Positions 25,284 to 38,234 of a stretch of DNA of 64,000 bases are shown in pieces. The notes under the pieces are model-generated. The model was given only the letters and a program-made list of their open reading frames with translations. It did no database searches and was not told the origin of the DNA. Position 1 is the first letter of the stretch. Every line of letters starts with the position of its first letter. Position numbers and translations under genes: made by a program. The stretch is from Brachypodius melanocephalos (taxonomy: Eukaryota; Chordata; Aves; Passeriformes; Pycnonotidae): the NCBI GenBank assembly GCA_013398615.1, contig VZSR01001685.1, forward strand, positions 35,949,568 through 36,013,567, read 5' to 3'.

Positions 25284-28200
25284 CAGTAAAGGAAGAAATG
25301 GGACTCAACTTTGGGCTATCAGCATAAGAAACCTTTAACTGGAGGAGACTTTCAGAGGGAAGTCCAAAGAGCTTTACCTCTACAGAAGTCTTTATTCGAA
25401 TAGTCACTGGAGAATACTTCTTGACTTGTCCATGTTGCCAATGGCCCAAGGATTCCTATAACAATCCTTTTCTATCAGCAGAATGTAGAGGTGTCTTATC
25501 AAGTTTAAAGGCTTTAAGTAACGTTTGATTTCCACTTGCTTAATATGGGTCTTGAAAAACGTTAGGGGAATAGAGAGACATACCTGGAAGATGAAACGGA
25601 ATTTGGAAGGACTGCTTAGCAATTTGTGATATATATTTGTCCTCTTACTACTTCCTACATGCCAAGTAGTGTGCCTGCCTCCTGCATACACACCTGCAGT
25701 CATTCGAGTCCTTCATAAATTTCTATTAGTGTCTTAAGGCATAACTCCTAGAACTTTAGGAGGATTTCACACTACCTTTCCTAATTTTGGAAAGAAGCAT
25801 TAACACTTAATTTAAAAAACTATTTAGCAAGATTGTGAAAAAAAATTATTAAAAATAATAACAGAAATAGAGAAATTATTTTGAAATTATTATTAGAGAT
25901 AAAGTATTAGAAATAAAGTAATTCTGCAAAGACAGTGAAAATCAGGAAAGAATTGCTAGAGCCACAGCTATCAAAGCACACACAAGATAAAAACATTGGC
26001 ATGGTGTATAAGTCTACAGCAAGGCAGAGAGAATTTTTTGCTAGCAGCCCTACTACAGTTAATGTAGCATATCTTTCAGCTGAAACATAGATACAGATCA
26101 GATGAAACTGTGACAGTTATTTCTCACAGAAATTTCACTGTCATGAGATCTATCCAAAGTTTTGGCACTATGGACAAAAGATTGCATTGTTATTGTCTAT
26201 TATCTATTTTCCATGTAGATAAACAGAGTCATGGTTTGTTATACATTTTGGCTGCATTAATTTAAGCTTTTCAAATGTACTACCACTTCCTACTTGTAGT
26301 TGTGCAAGTACATTTCATGACTTTTTTCTGGGGTTACTCACAGCTTGGTTTATGTCAGGTCAGTTTCTTGATCATGGCTTAACAGCTGTTCCAGTCCACC
26401 AAAGGTCCAGTGCAAGAGGCATAATGGAGAAGCTCCAGCAGACAGCAATAGCACATGCCAATAACATCAAACGTCCTTTAGCAGATCACCTCCTGGCAGT
26501 AGTTGTCAAATACCAACAAGAAACACTAAATGCATGCATGTCTTCCCTTTCTTGCCATCAAGCAGGTGTCAACAGCAGTCCCCAAACCTAGGATTCCCCA
26601 ACTGAGTTATCCAAGTGAAATATTACTGATGCATCAAATCTGGATAGCAGCAGTGCTGTTTAAGACCAAACATCTCAAAACATCTCTCACACATTTTTGT
26701 TACACTGCTGTGGCTGCTGTAGACTTTTATAATGAAATAGACTGGGAGACTGATCAAGCAGAAAAAAAGAATCAGGAGGAAAAAAAGAAAGATATTTCAC
26801 GTTCCTCCACTTCAAGAATACAGCAGTATCTACTCAACAGGTGCTGAGAATTGTAAAAGAATCCATAACTAAAAGATGCTCCTTAAAATTTCAATAATGC
26901 TTCAGAAAAGCATCCAAAAATTACAGCCATCTTATTTTGTAGGTATTTTACTTTCCTAACTACCTATTGATCTCCTAGACTCCAGGAGTACCTAGTTAAA
27001 AAAAATAAAGAATGCTTTAAGTTACCAAATTCTCACCCAATCTTCATTAAGCAGACTGAAAAAAAAATTAAAATGCCATCATTCTGACATTGTTTCAAAT
27101 ATGTTGCATGGGAATACTTAGACTTTTCCAAACTGAGTTTTTAAAAGTCAATGTTTTCCCTTTCTTGTTTACTAAAGCCTTCAGAGCATCAATTAAGCAT
27201 GAATAAAAAGCATACAGTATTTTTCCTGTGGTCATCTAAAAATCATGATAGAGGAGGCACTTGTACACTATTCATACTTCATAAAACCACACTGGATTTT
27301 ATTATCAAATATATTTTCTGTACTTGGAGAATAAAGTCCAGAGAATGCAGCTCCTGAAACTACAAATTCTCAAATTTTTCAACTGCAACACTTGCCTGAA
27401 AGAGTTATGTTTTGTACTCTGGACTGGCATGGAGACCGCTGGATAATCCAAGTCTGTGGCTGCGAGAGGAACTGAGCCAGGAGGCTCTGTTCAGGCCAGT
27501 CTATAATTCCACAATCTTGCTTGGTTGCTGTAGCATCTGGCTCTGGGCCCAGCACAGCTTCACCTTGTAAAGGAGGCCCCAGAGAAGTAATACCATCGGA
27601 ATTGCTTCCCAGGATGCCCACTCCTCTTGTAGGTTTCGGTATGCAGCTCCCGGGGGCAGGAATTATGGCCACCATTGCTTTAAGCCATTCAAAATATTTT
27701 GCATTTGTAATGTTGAGTTAATGTGTATAAGTTAAAGAGGGAAGGAAAACTAGAGTTCTCTTCTCTATGAAAAACCTTTGGTGCCCCCTTGTGACATTTT
27801 ATTATCAGCATTTGAAATTAAGGGCTAGTTTCAGGGAGGAAAGTAGTTTAACATTAAGTTAAACTACTTAATAGTAGTTAATAGTTTCACTTCTAAGTAA
27901 GTTCATTTCAAGCATTACTTTGTTTTATTTGTATCCATTCTGTGTTGTATGACATTTTCCTTGGACTACTTTATGAGAATTATTTAAGCCAAGGAAAAAG
28001 TCCAGAACAGGAACTTAAACAGTGTCCCAGTAAGCATTTCTGTTTGGAGCAGAAAACGGGACCCATTGTACTTTCTCATATTATGCCTATTTGGGATGCA
28101 GAGTCTTGCACTTTTTCTTAACAGAAACATTTCCAACAGAAATGCTGAAAGATAACTTCATCCCAGTAATAATTTTTGTACATCACAGAGTACACAAGGG

Positions 28201-31200
28201 CAAAAGGATAAAGGAAAATGAAGACTAAAATTGCAAAATTAATGGGAGTGCTGCCTTTGTACAAATCTTTTCAAATGAGGAGAGAATATTTGCAAGACAA
28301 GCAGAACCCATTTTTAAAAGCCAAAAATGTTGCTATGGCCACCATCTCCAGAGCACCTAATCTACCTAAATGTGCACCAGGAAAATGTGTTGTATTCAAA
28401 CCAGAGGAAAATTCATTTTGTAGCCCAGTGGTCTAAATATAGGCTGGGTACTGGGGTACTGAGTCCTGGCAGAAAGAAGCACTTGTAGGAGATGTGTTTT
28501 TCAGGCCCCTAATAAGGTATTATATCCAGTTAAGGACTTTAGGAACTTTAGTGTCTGCTCAATGAACGTGAGATTGGAGTCCTCAATTTAGGCACCAGCA
28601 GCACTTTAGGATGATAATGAACACTTTTGCTAAAGTGGAAGACCACTGCACAACTACTGAGTAGCTCGGCAATAATCTTACAGCTCCAACAACTTTTACC
28701 AAGCATTACTATGTTTATCTAGGGTACTACTGCTTCTCAGCTAGCTGTCCCTCTTTTCTCAGTCATTATCCTTCTACCACTTCAGCTGGTTCTAGTCATG
28801 ACACAATATCTAAGTTTAAGTAGTTTATGGAAATAGGTTTTTCACTATGAGTCCAGAGTAAAAAGCAGCAACTGAAATACATGCATGGTTTCCACATCCT
28901 ATTTGCCTACAGGGAGATTAAATGTGCCTACAGAATTAAGACACCAGCACTATGGCAGAACTGCTCTCAGAATGAGTGTTAAAGCACTGAGGGGAAAAAT
29001 TAGAGGAGCTTTTAACACCTGAACTCCAATCTTCAAGTCAGAAGTCTACTTTTATATGAAACTTTGAGTGTTTGACAGCACTTATAAATTTATTAAAAAT
29101 GTCGTGCCATCAATATTTTCAGCTGAAGAGTTGGTTTCATTACTACTCATCCATTAACACCCAGCTCAATAAGGTCTTACTAGCATTTAGGCTTCTGACA
29201 AGTTTGGGTAAGTTCTAACACTCTCCAGAAGCTTGTCACAGAGAAAAAATGTGCTAAGTCTTTTTGTAATGTAATTTTCAACTAATGAGAGCTCAGAAAG
29301 TAAGAAAGTGAAAACAAGCTTTGTTTTTGTTTAATTAAAAATAAATACATCATTCCCCAAAAGCAGTCAGGTTCTGCTGTGGCATTTGACAAGTGATAAC
29401 AGAACCTGCTAGATATTTTGCATCAAGAAATCCCATAAGATTCAGTACAGACAAAAAATTTGCAGCTGTGAAAATATAATATAATGACATCAAATACTAA
29501 ATCATCACAAGACTCGAGCACAGAAAGAAAAAAGCCTGAAGCGTAGGAGAACAAAGTATGAGACTACACACTTAAGGTTCAGTAGAAAATAATGGAAAAA
29601 ATTCTGGATCTTGTCATAATTTGTGAGAAGAATGTGGGAATACTACACCAAGTGACTGAACTGTGTCCATGAAGAAGACCTATACAAGAAATGCTTATTC
29701 TGTACATTGGCCCAAGTATTTCTTGTAGAGAAAAGAAAGCCATAATATTATTCTAGTTCTTGAGGGGGTTTCACTTGGAATACTGGTTGAATTGAATCAA
29801 CTAAGAGATTCCAGTGGAAACAGTGAGTTGTTAGACACAACATCTGTTGTTGGATTGTCTTAAGAGATGAGACTAAATGCAGAGGATTTTTTGTCAGTGA
29901 AAGAACAATCATAATATTGGGGAAGAAAAGCCTAAGGGAAGGATCAGATATACAGAATAGCTATTTTAATAGCAATGCTAAAAAAATGGCAACAGGTTAA
30001 GTGACTACTAGAGCAATCTGGAGTAGATCACCAACATGGTACAGGGAGAGTATTCTAACCAGTTTTAAGACAGGACTGGATGACTTGACATAAGATCTTG
30101 GTGCTAGACTCCAGGAGTCCCTTTCTAATCTGACACGGCTGTATTTCTTCACGTGCCTACAAAAGTAGAAATAAAAGAAATTACTTCTTGTATTAAAATT
30201 AATCAGCATGGCCTCAGTTGCCCAAGGTGTTTCAAAGAGTAACCAATATATGGAATAGGAAAATTATCTGACATATGGTATTGAGTTACTTAATTTAATG
30301 ACTAATTTTTTTTTATCATTTTTGGCTAGTTAGTGATGAAACATACTAACATTCCCTACCCTATAAACAATTCCAAAGATTTATAACCATTTTTTTGCCT
30401 AAGCTCTTCCATACTTGTCACCAAGGAAAGAATGATCAGAGACTTGAGTAATTTCAATTTCCTTCTCACAAACCACTTGAGGTTTATGGCTGCTGCTCAA
30501 AAAAAAAAAAAATTTATGAAGTAAAATTCTTGCAGCAACATCTGTCAGCAGCAAGAGGTTACTTCCAATAATTCTATTTTAGAATTTAAACCCACAGCTC
30601 TGGCTCAAACCATCATGGTCAGAAAACTAAATACATTCCCTGGGCATTTATAGGCAATGTCACTCCTCCCACTATAGATGATGTCTGTCTGAAGGGAAAT
30701 GAGAATTGCAAAACCAAAATTTTCAGCAGCCCAGTACTAACCCAAATATTATCTTGAACATTACCCCCATGTTCCAGAGGGAAAGACAATCCACTCCTCC
30801 TTTTCCAACAATCTGTTGTCAGTTGTAAGAAAAAATCTTGAGCTGGAGAATAACTGTGGGCAGGACATTTTAGAATAGTCTCAATCATTGCCATTTCTAC
30901 TCCGGGAGTACTTTTGCATCCTTCTTATCTGTGCTAGCACCTGACCTCAGGTCTCCAAGAATTAACTCAGCCCAGTAGAAACAGAAATGTGAATCCTTAG
31001 AGTCTCTGATACGTGTAAGCTGTTTTCTATTTGAGTTTTGTTTTGTTGGAAGAGAGGTGGGATGGGGGGCAGTTTTGGGGGTTTAGGGTGGTGTTCGTGT
31101 GCTGGGGTGGATTGTTTGGTTTTTATTAAGAATTTAGGTTCATTTGCTGTTTCATCAGAGTCCAGACTCATAGAGCTTTGTGATATGTGATGGAGACTAA

Positions 31201-34184
31201 CTGAGGAATAGATACAGTATACAGAAAAAAAGGATACTAACAGGCACTCTCTTCTGCCACTCTCCTACCCTAAATACTTAATTTTTGTCAATAAAGCAAT
31301 CCTATTATGAAACTGTTTAAATTCTTTTCACCCAAATTATTAGAGACTACTAGATAGCTATCATATACCTTGTGTTCTACTAATGTATAGGTAAAGAATA
31401 ACATATCACTACTTTATTTCTCCCTTGTGTCAAGGAATAAAGCTAATTTTGTTTTGAAAGAAATTAAAAAACAAATCATCACTGTCACAGAGAATACATT
31501 TACCCAGAGATAAGAAGTCTGGCTTCTCACTTCCTTCACCTCTGGTATAGCAGTGATGGCCACAGAGAATACATTTCAGACAGCAGAGCATGGATTACTT
31601 TTGTAATCACCAGATTACATTTGTGATAGAGCCAATCGAGCAAGAGATGTGAGTCAAGAAGATGCTTTTGTGAGATGGATTTAGAAGGGAAAAAGCCCTA
31701 AGAAATACCTAAATATGCCAAAATAAGAGAAAAATGCTTTATATTGTGAAATAGGACTTAAGGTGTTATTTTTTCCTTTCAAGCTTCTCCTTGTTGAATG
31801 GCTACTGCAGACATCACCTTTAAAAACAAACAATGCCTGTACCAGAACCAATTTACTCTATCCTCTATAGTCTTTGGAAAAGCTAATAAAACTCTTTACC
31901 AAATTTTGTCAAATGGAAAAGATATTTAATAACTGATTCTTAAACTGAGAACTGAGTTCCTATATGATTTTCCACTCAAAGGTACCATTTCAGTAATACT
32001 TTCAGAACTATTGAACCCCATATATTTCTGGATCATGCTGCAACACTCCACAGCAGAAGGTGAGCTAGATACTCTCACTGCCAACCATACCTTTCCCATA
32101 AATTTCAAGAATTCTTTATAGCTTTTTTTTAATATTGAGACATTTTAGAGATACTGGTATTTGGCAAAGGTAACATGAAGTGATGACAATATCAGTGTGA
32201 AGTGTTATGACATGCATGCTGAACTTATTCTGCATTGCATTTACTACCATCCCCTACTTTATTTGGTAATTCAGCAAGAAACAAAACTAATTCAAATTTT
32301 TATAAAGATAAATGAAATATATTCAGATTCTTGTGTAATATAGCTTCCCATCTAGAAAGTTGTTCATTTTAACCTTAAATAGAAAGTATTAAGCATTTCT
32401 AAAAAAAAAAGTATAGTTATACTTACTATATACCTAAGGCATAAAGAACAAATCCAATGGTTCTTTGAACCTAATTAACTTTTAAGTAGACCTTGAACAT
32501 GTAAAGCTCTAAACAATTAGAGAAAAACAAATCAAGTAATTTAACAAGTGTCCCTCTAGCAGTCTCCTCCTCTGTAATGAATGCCAGCCTTCCTAAACCA
32601 AACCTATATGCACATACCTCTATATTCCCTACCTTGCCCCCAGATCCTTGGCCTCAAATGTTCCCTTAGAATAGACTGAGCAGTCTTCAAGTTGCTGCCA
32701 GTCTAACCTAAGAACAAGGCAAAGACTCAGCAAACACATATAAAAGTATAGAACTGAAGTGTTGATGCTTATATTCATGCAATAAACATGATCTTCTGGC
32801 AGGCATATTGGGCTGATTTATTCTTTAATGATATAGCTTGGTTAATAGACTTAGTGGTAGAATTTCCATACCATTTTATTAACCATGTTGTCTCTCTTCT
32901 TTCCAAATGCTGTGTGAAACTACCACACAAAAAAATCAAGAATGGTAAAAGTGAAAACCAAATTACAAATCTCAACAGTTAGAGATGAGAAATAAGAAGC
33001 AATGTTTCTAGAACACCCTGAAGTGAGTTATCCTGGTCCATTTGGCTTAAACACGCACAGATTGTGTTAAAAGAAATAAAGAAAGAATAAGGGAAAATAT
33101 CTTAGAGGTTATTTGCAATTTTTAGACACTAAAAGGGATGTGTGAATAAATATTAAAAGGGGCAAATAGGAAGCTTATGGTTTACTTGAAAGCACTTCTT
33201 TTGGTTTTTGTTTTTTTTTAAATCAGACTTTTTAAAATAGCACAGTGTTAAGGCTTACCTACAAATAAACACAGTAAAATAACACCATCAAAAATATAAC
33301 ACAAAAGACAACATCAGAGGGACAGTCTGGAATAAACACCAGCTGACAAGTGTTCTGCAAGGTGCTTGTGACAAATGAACTCTTCGAAAGGACAAGTAGG
33401 ACAATATCAATTGTAGAAGACAATAGAATTGATATTCTATCTTCATAGAAGTACTGTGTCCATTTCTGTCACCTCCATTTCAAGCTGTTTGTAATTGCTA
33501 GGATACAAACCAAAACCACACAAAAATTATTTGAGGTCCAAGAGACAGACTGAATTCATTTTCTAGAAGGGATCAGCACATTTAGTTAAAAAGCAAAATA
33601 CATTAATTTCCTCTATTAAATCTAGAGACAGAGAAAGAGTGATTTCCAGCTGTAGATAATCCTTTAGCTCAAGTAGAAGTGTGAAGATGACCTGGTATCT
33701 GGGAGCTGAAGTCAAGTCAGATTAAGCCTAAAGGTAAGTTCACAACAGCAAAGGTGATGCCACAGCATTTTTGGACAATGAATATATATGGTATCACCTG
33801 AAGTTTTCAAGACAAAAATTTTGTAAAATTTAGTACAACAATATCCACACAGCATCAGTTTAATTTATAAATTACTATTCTATTGACTTCTACTACAGAG
33901 GCTAAGAGAACAACAAATCAATTATTCTAATAAAAAATCCAGACAGGTAATATATTGGTTTTGACATACCACCATTCATATTAATAGAAGTATTTTTTTG
34001 CAAATGTACATAGTGCCCCACTTTGAGACATTTTTAAAAGTTACTGTAATTTAAAGTAAAGAAATAAATCTGATTTCAAAGACTTTTTTTAGAAAAAAAT
34101 TTCTTTAATTTGTCTTTAAGACGAGAATAACATTTTTAAACTTCTACGCTGTATGCTAAATATTGAAGACTACATTTAAGACAC
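25284..34184. other. Intergenic between RGS22 and FBXO43
   Basis: AT-rich. The interval 27390-27680 is locally richer in GC and open on both strands (98 and 66 codons), but neither frame resembles a known protein. A 16-base direct repeat occurs at 31486 and 31561. A very old CR1-like stretch is possible at 29985-30130. No RNA gene recognised. Confidence 0.55.
29985..30130 (+). mobile_element. Possible ancient CR1 3' fragment
   Basis: ACAGGACTGGATGACTTGAC followed by CTCCAGGAGTCCCTTTCTAA resembles the CR1 3' region before the terminal tail. Highly diverged; low confidence. Confidence 0.3.
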
Positions 34185-34190
34185 TTTATT
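34185..34190 (-). terminator. FBXO43: Candidate polyadenylation signal of FBXO43
   Basis: AATAAA on the minus strand, about 265 bases beyond the FBXO43 stop codon. Chosen only because it is a canonical hexamer at a plausible distance; the surrounding DNA is AT-rich. Confidence 0.35.
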
Positions 34191-34453
34191 TAAAAATTAA
34201 GATGTTAGTAAGTTCCTACCTACTACACAACAGGTAAAACAAGACAAAATATTCTTAAATGTTCATTTTTTAAAAAACAAGAATATACTATGTTAATTAA
34301 GATATATACAGGAGAGGCTATCTTGGTAAGTCAGCAAGAACAAATGGGATGATACTTTCAAAATGCACTCCTTTAGGAAGAACAGGAACAAGATTAGGAA
34401 TTTAAGGGAAGGGGAAAAGGAATTAAATGTAAGGAGTTACATGCCTTACAAAT

Positions 34454-34702
34454 TTAGAGTCTTTTTAAATTTCTTTTGCTTTGGGCACTTCCTGGTGGAG
34501 CATCTTTTTTATTCTTCCGTTTTGCAGATAAACTATTACATTCTTTTGACCCATGGAATGCATGCAGACATAAAATACAGAACTCAAATGCACATGCTTC
34601 TCTGCTACATAGTCCCCGTTTCTTTACCAACTGATATTTAGCAGGGTATTGACATCTTGGACAGGGTTTTAGCGCTTCATCAGTGAACAGAGTTTTAGCA
34701 AC
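34454..34702 (-). CDS. FBXO43: FBXO43 last coding exon (zinc-binding region and RL tail)
   Basis: It encodes [20 protein letters not shown], the remaining zinc ligands [17 protein letters not shown] and KEC, and the tail [10 protein letters not shown] followed by TAA at 34456-34454. Confidence 0.96.
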   Translation of the reverse strand, partial: VAKTLFTDEALKPCPRCQYPAKYQLVKKRGLCSREACAFEFCILCLHAFHGSKECNSLSAKRKNKKDAPPGSAQSKRNLKRL

Positions 34703-37700
34703 CTGTGGTAAAAGGAGAGAGAAAAGAGCTGTTTAGTCTTGTAAATTAAAACATCCAAAAGCTGAAAGTGAAGCATTTCTTAGATACCTACTTTCATGTA
34801 TTCTTCCTGCCTACTAGCTGAGTGGGGAACAGAACTGCATCTCCTAGGTGTAAGTTCGGTGTGGGGTGTCTGTAAAATAGGAGTTCTGGCTTGAGCTTGA
34901 ACAGGCCTTAGAGCAGATCTATTGAGAATATTGAGTCTTGTAGCAGCATCTTCAGCCTTCAACAAATATTCCTGTTTGTTTATAATTATTTAAAAAAAAA
35001 AAAAGGAGAACACGTGGATTTTATTTAATTTGAGATTTGCAGCTGGATTTTACTTGTTTGGCGTTTTTCCCTCCTTATGCAACACATAAGAAAATTATAT
35101 ATACATATTGCAAGTATTTACCATTAAATGTTTCTATTTAGCAAGGGATCAAGAGAGATCATCAAAAACCATCCCATGAGCAGCATGAAAAGCCAACTGT
35201 CTTTTAGCGCACTCTACTGGTGCTCATGTTTGTGAATTAGAACATCTCAATAGAAAGTGTGCATGTACCATGTGTAAGATCTGAAAAAATATGGTGCTAT
35301 TAATATGCTTACTTCTCTTGATGCCCCTTAAAAAACCTTCTACATATCCTTCTAATGTGCACAAATGCACCGTGACACTGTGACACAAGCAGTCCTGAAA
35401 ACAATCAGGAAGTAATGTAGAGTGGGTCCTACAGCACTGCAGACTAGAGTGAAATGAACAATGAGGAACAGCATGGCACAATGCTATGAGCAGAATTTAA
35501 AATCTAAAGCTAGAATTAGCCAAGGAAGAGATCCTCGGATTCTCAAGAGTCCCAAGAAAGAGCAGGAGAGGTAAGTAAGAGTCTTGCATGGTTGAAAGAC
35601 CAGTACTCAAACTGCAGATAACTGAAAAGCACTGAGCCATTACATTCCCTTGTTGGAATCCATCACCTACTCCTTTTGGAACGGTCTCTGTCAGTTACCT
35701 TTCTGTAGCTTTACAAAATGTTTCCTCTTTCCTTCTATCCTCTTTCACACTTGAAAAAAAAAAAATCACTTTTGAGAACTATCTTACCCGAGCTGCTTCT
35801 TTCAGCTGTTTGGTGTACAAGCTTCTCCTCTTATCTGCACTTCTGTCTTGTACAACGATTTCACGCCAGCTTTTGCTTACTTTCCAAATGCTGGAATAAA
35901 TAAATTTATCCACTTTCAAATTTTTTCAAGTAGTGCAGAAGTTACGATAGCAAGACTACCTGGTAAAGATTTTTGCGTGGTTTCATATACTCTTGGTCAT
36001 TTTACAGACTGCTGCTAGACTAGTTCATTATTTTGTTATGAAAGACAGGCCTCGTATTTTATATATTACTGAAAACAGAACAGTCTAGAGAACAACAGCA
36101 ACATAAACAGCACAGCGTATCTTTGACTTAAGAAACAAATTAATTTCTTCCTCTCTATAAGTCACATTTGTGTTAAGACTTCTGACAACATCTGTGCCCT
36201 TGTACTTTCATCTATTCACCCATTTGCTTTGTTACTAACAAAGAAATTTAGAGCATTGTGTGAAATGTAGCAGTTCATATTGCTTAAAAATTAATCTAGA
36301 ACATTACACATGAATAAAAATTATTTGAGTATCTTAGTGCTTAGAAATAACTGAGGAAATAAAATACACAAGAAAAGTTATAGAAAATGTGTTTTGAGCG
36401 CTATGCACTATTGGGAACTTGTAATGAGAATAAATTACTTTCCAGGCTTTTTAGTATATTTTAAAATTTACAAGTATTGTGATTGAGTTTTGAATTTACT
36501 AATTTTCCATGTTTGTTTAGCTTTTTAATGCCTCTATTTATTTTCAGATCTACACAGAAAGACCTACTTAACTAATGGTGAGAAAACTTTTCATTTTTTT
36601 CAGAAGCAAATTTTATTGACAACATCCAGTATTCCAGAAGTTATTCTAATTCATTTGCAGAAGCACATCTTTTTCCCTTTTTTGTGTGTGTGAAGCAATA
36701 GTACTTACCTGCATAGACTTTCCACTGTCAAAGCATCTAAAACTATAGCTAGAACATGTTTTAAATTTCTGTCTTTCAATTCTGTTAAAATATCTAATTT
36801 TTCAAGGCCCATTTTCTTGCCAATAAGTCCAGGAAGAACATGATCTAATGCAAATATTTCTGTTCCATCAATATCCTCTGAGATTTGCTTTTGGTGCAAT
36901 CTTTGTCTTTGCAAGCAAATTTCATGAACTATTTTCAGAGCTGGAGTTCTTGAGAGATCTCCATGACTTACAACCAGGTCTCCACTAGGGTGTTCTTTTA
37001 GAACTAACTCATGATCTTCACTGACAAAGTTTCTTTCTTTTGTTAATATATGCATTGAAGTAGGACTGACATGATTATCCTCTGTCTCTGACTGGGAGCC
37101 TAGTTCTCGAAGAGTGGATAGCCTTCTGACTCGCTCAAGTTTTCTTGTCTTTCTTTTACTGTCTAAAGTTTTAGAATCTTCTCTGTGCTTTTGGAAGAGC
37201 TCTTGGAAAGATCCCTCATAATCAGATAACGAATCTCCTGATTTGTCCAAAGGAAGTGAATTATATCCGCTATCCTCAGGCGTTGAAAGATCCGGGTAAT
37301 TTGCTACCTTAACAGGGGGAGAGTTTATATCGCATAGTCCAAAGTTTAAGTTGTCTACAGGACTGGTGATAGAAGTCAGGAATTTACCCTCACTGGCCTC
37401 AGCTAACACACTGTAAGTAGGAGTCCTAAGCACCCCATCTCTAGCACTCCTAAGAACATTTTCATTAAATTCGTTAGTGTCACTAGCAGTGACATCCTTC
37501 CACTGAATTGGAGATAAATTTTCTGATTCTAACAATAAGGGGTCCTTACACTGGGACTCATCTAGTGTAGAAGTCCTTTGTTGTGAAAAGGAAAGCCTCC
37601 GCTTTGGAGAATCAGGATTAGAGTCCTCAGGTTCTGAAGTGTTAGTTGTCAGAGGTTTGTAACCTTTATCTTTTGGAGAATCTGCAGCAGTTTGTGAAAG

Positions 37701-38186
37701 CTTTTCTTCAGAGCTCAAAACACATGAGAATATTTTTTTTCTGACGCTTCCTGAAGAACCAGGTTGTCTTTCACAGCATCCTATAGTTGTGCCAGCTTCA
37801 ACTGTCTTGGGTAAAAGCAGCCTTCTGCGTAGTGAGGAGCCTTTTCTGCTTGATTTAGGAGTTTCAAAAAAATCTGCACTTCTATTTGCTTCTCTTTCTT
37901 CTGACAAGGAAATAGAATTCAATTCTTTTTCAAGAGATGGCGACCTGGGAAAGAGGGCACTTGGATGGATGTGCTCAGAATGCTCTCGTAGCAATGATAC
38001 ACTTGTTACACTCGGTGCTTCTTCACATTCTGCCTCAGGACCTTTTACTGACTCATTGCATCTGCTGTCCAGAAATGCTGAAGTACAACACGTGTCTTTA
38101 AGATCTGAGTATTTAAAGTTGCTCCTGGGAGATGTTAACCTATTTCTTTTAAGAATATTGAACCTCACTGGATGATCGTCTGACAT
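34454..38186 (-). CDS. FBXO43: FBXO43 (EMI2/ERP1), APC/C inhibitor, complete coding region
   Basis: Exons 38186-36709, 35890-35788, 34971-34792 and 34702-34454 join in phase to about 669 residues (human about 708). EMI2 inhibits the anaphase-promoting complex and holds eggs in metaphase II. Visible features: a DSGYNS phosphodegron at about residues 305-310; RRLSTLREL at 354-362, with Arg-x-x-Ser (CaMKII-like) and RxxL spacing; an F-box of about 448-525, crossing the first junction; and a zinc-binding region with Cys 601, 604, 619, 624, 629, 632, His 637 and Cys 642. The protein ends ...KRNLKRL, the RL tail that docks on the APC/C. The start [15 protein letters not shown] follows a non-coding stretch and an acceptor at 38233. 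Nothing is broken. It is transcribed away from POLR2K. Confidence 0.96.
34792..34971 (-). CDS. FBXO43: FBXO43 third coding exon
   Basis: These 180 bases encode [20 protein letters not shown], then [16 protein letters not shown], and end EEYMK. The donor GTAGGT at 34791 keeps the frame with VAKTLF in the last exon. Confidence 0.93.
35788..35890 (-). CDS. FBXO43: FBXO43 second coding exon (end of F-box)
   Basis: These 103 bases encode [20 protein letters not shown] followed by [14 protein letters not shown]. The acceptor is TTATTCCAG and the donor GTAAGA. The first base completes a Ser codon. Confidence 0.95.
36709..38186 (-). CDS. FBXO43: FBXO43 large first coding exon
   Basis: These 1478 bases hold the regulatory N-terminal two thirds: Ser-rich, with many SP and TP sites, and the DSGYNS degron at 37274-37257. 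It ends ...LTVESLC plus two bases, with the donor GTAAGT. The open frame continues upstream of the ATG into the intron, but an acceptor at 38233-38234 marks the exon start. Confidence 0.96.
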
Positions 38187-38232
38187 CTTCTGCTTGACAC
38201 TGACTTTGTAAATGAAGATACCACTGTTGTTT
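38187..38232 (-). other. FBXO43: FBXO43 5' untranslated part of the start-codon exon
   Basis: Forty-six bases between the acceptor (GTTTGTTTCAG) and the ATG. This implies at least one upstream non-coding exon, perhaps in the island near 43.5 kb. Confidence 0.7.
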
Positions 38233-38234
38233 CT

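Noticed and set aside
26352..26847. Overlapping 79- and 105-codon frames downstream of RGS22's 5' end.
   Set aside because: No recognisable domain. The second frame becomes Lys/Glu-rich low complexity.
27379..27721. Opposed frames of 98 and 66 codons in a GC-richer patch of the intergenic region.
   Set aside because: No similarity to any family I know, no flanking splice sites that stood out, and both strands equally open.
28541..28605. TTTAGGCACC-type text reminiscent of an old palindromic repeat.
   Set aside because: Only short pieces fit; I could not define two arms or boundaries.
30619..30894. 91-codon minus-strand frame considered as a possible gene or retroviral remnant.
   Set aside because: No conserved motif, no LTR-like direct repeats nearby, and stops in the flanks.
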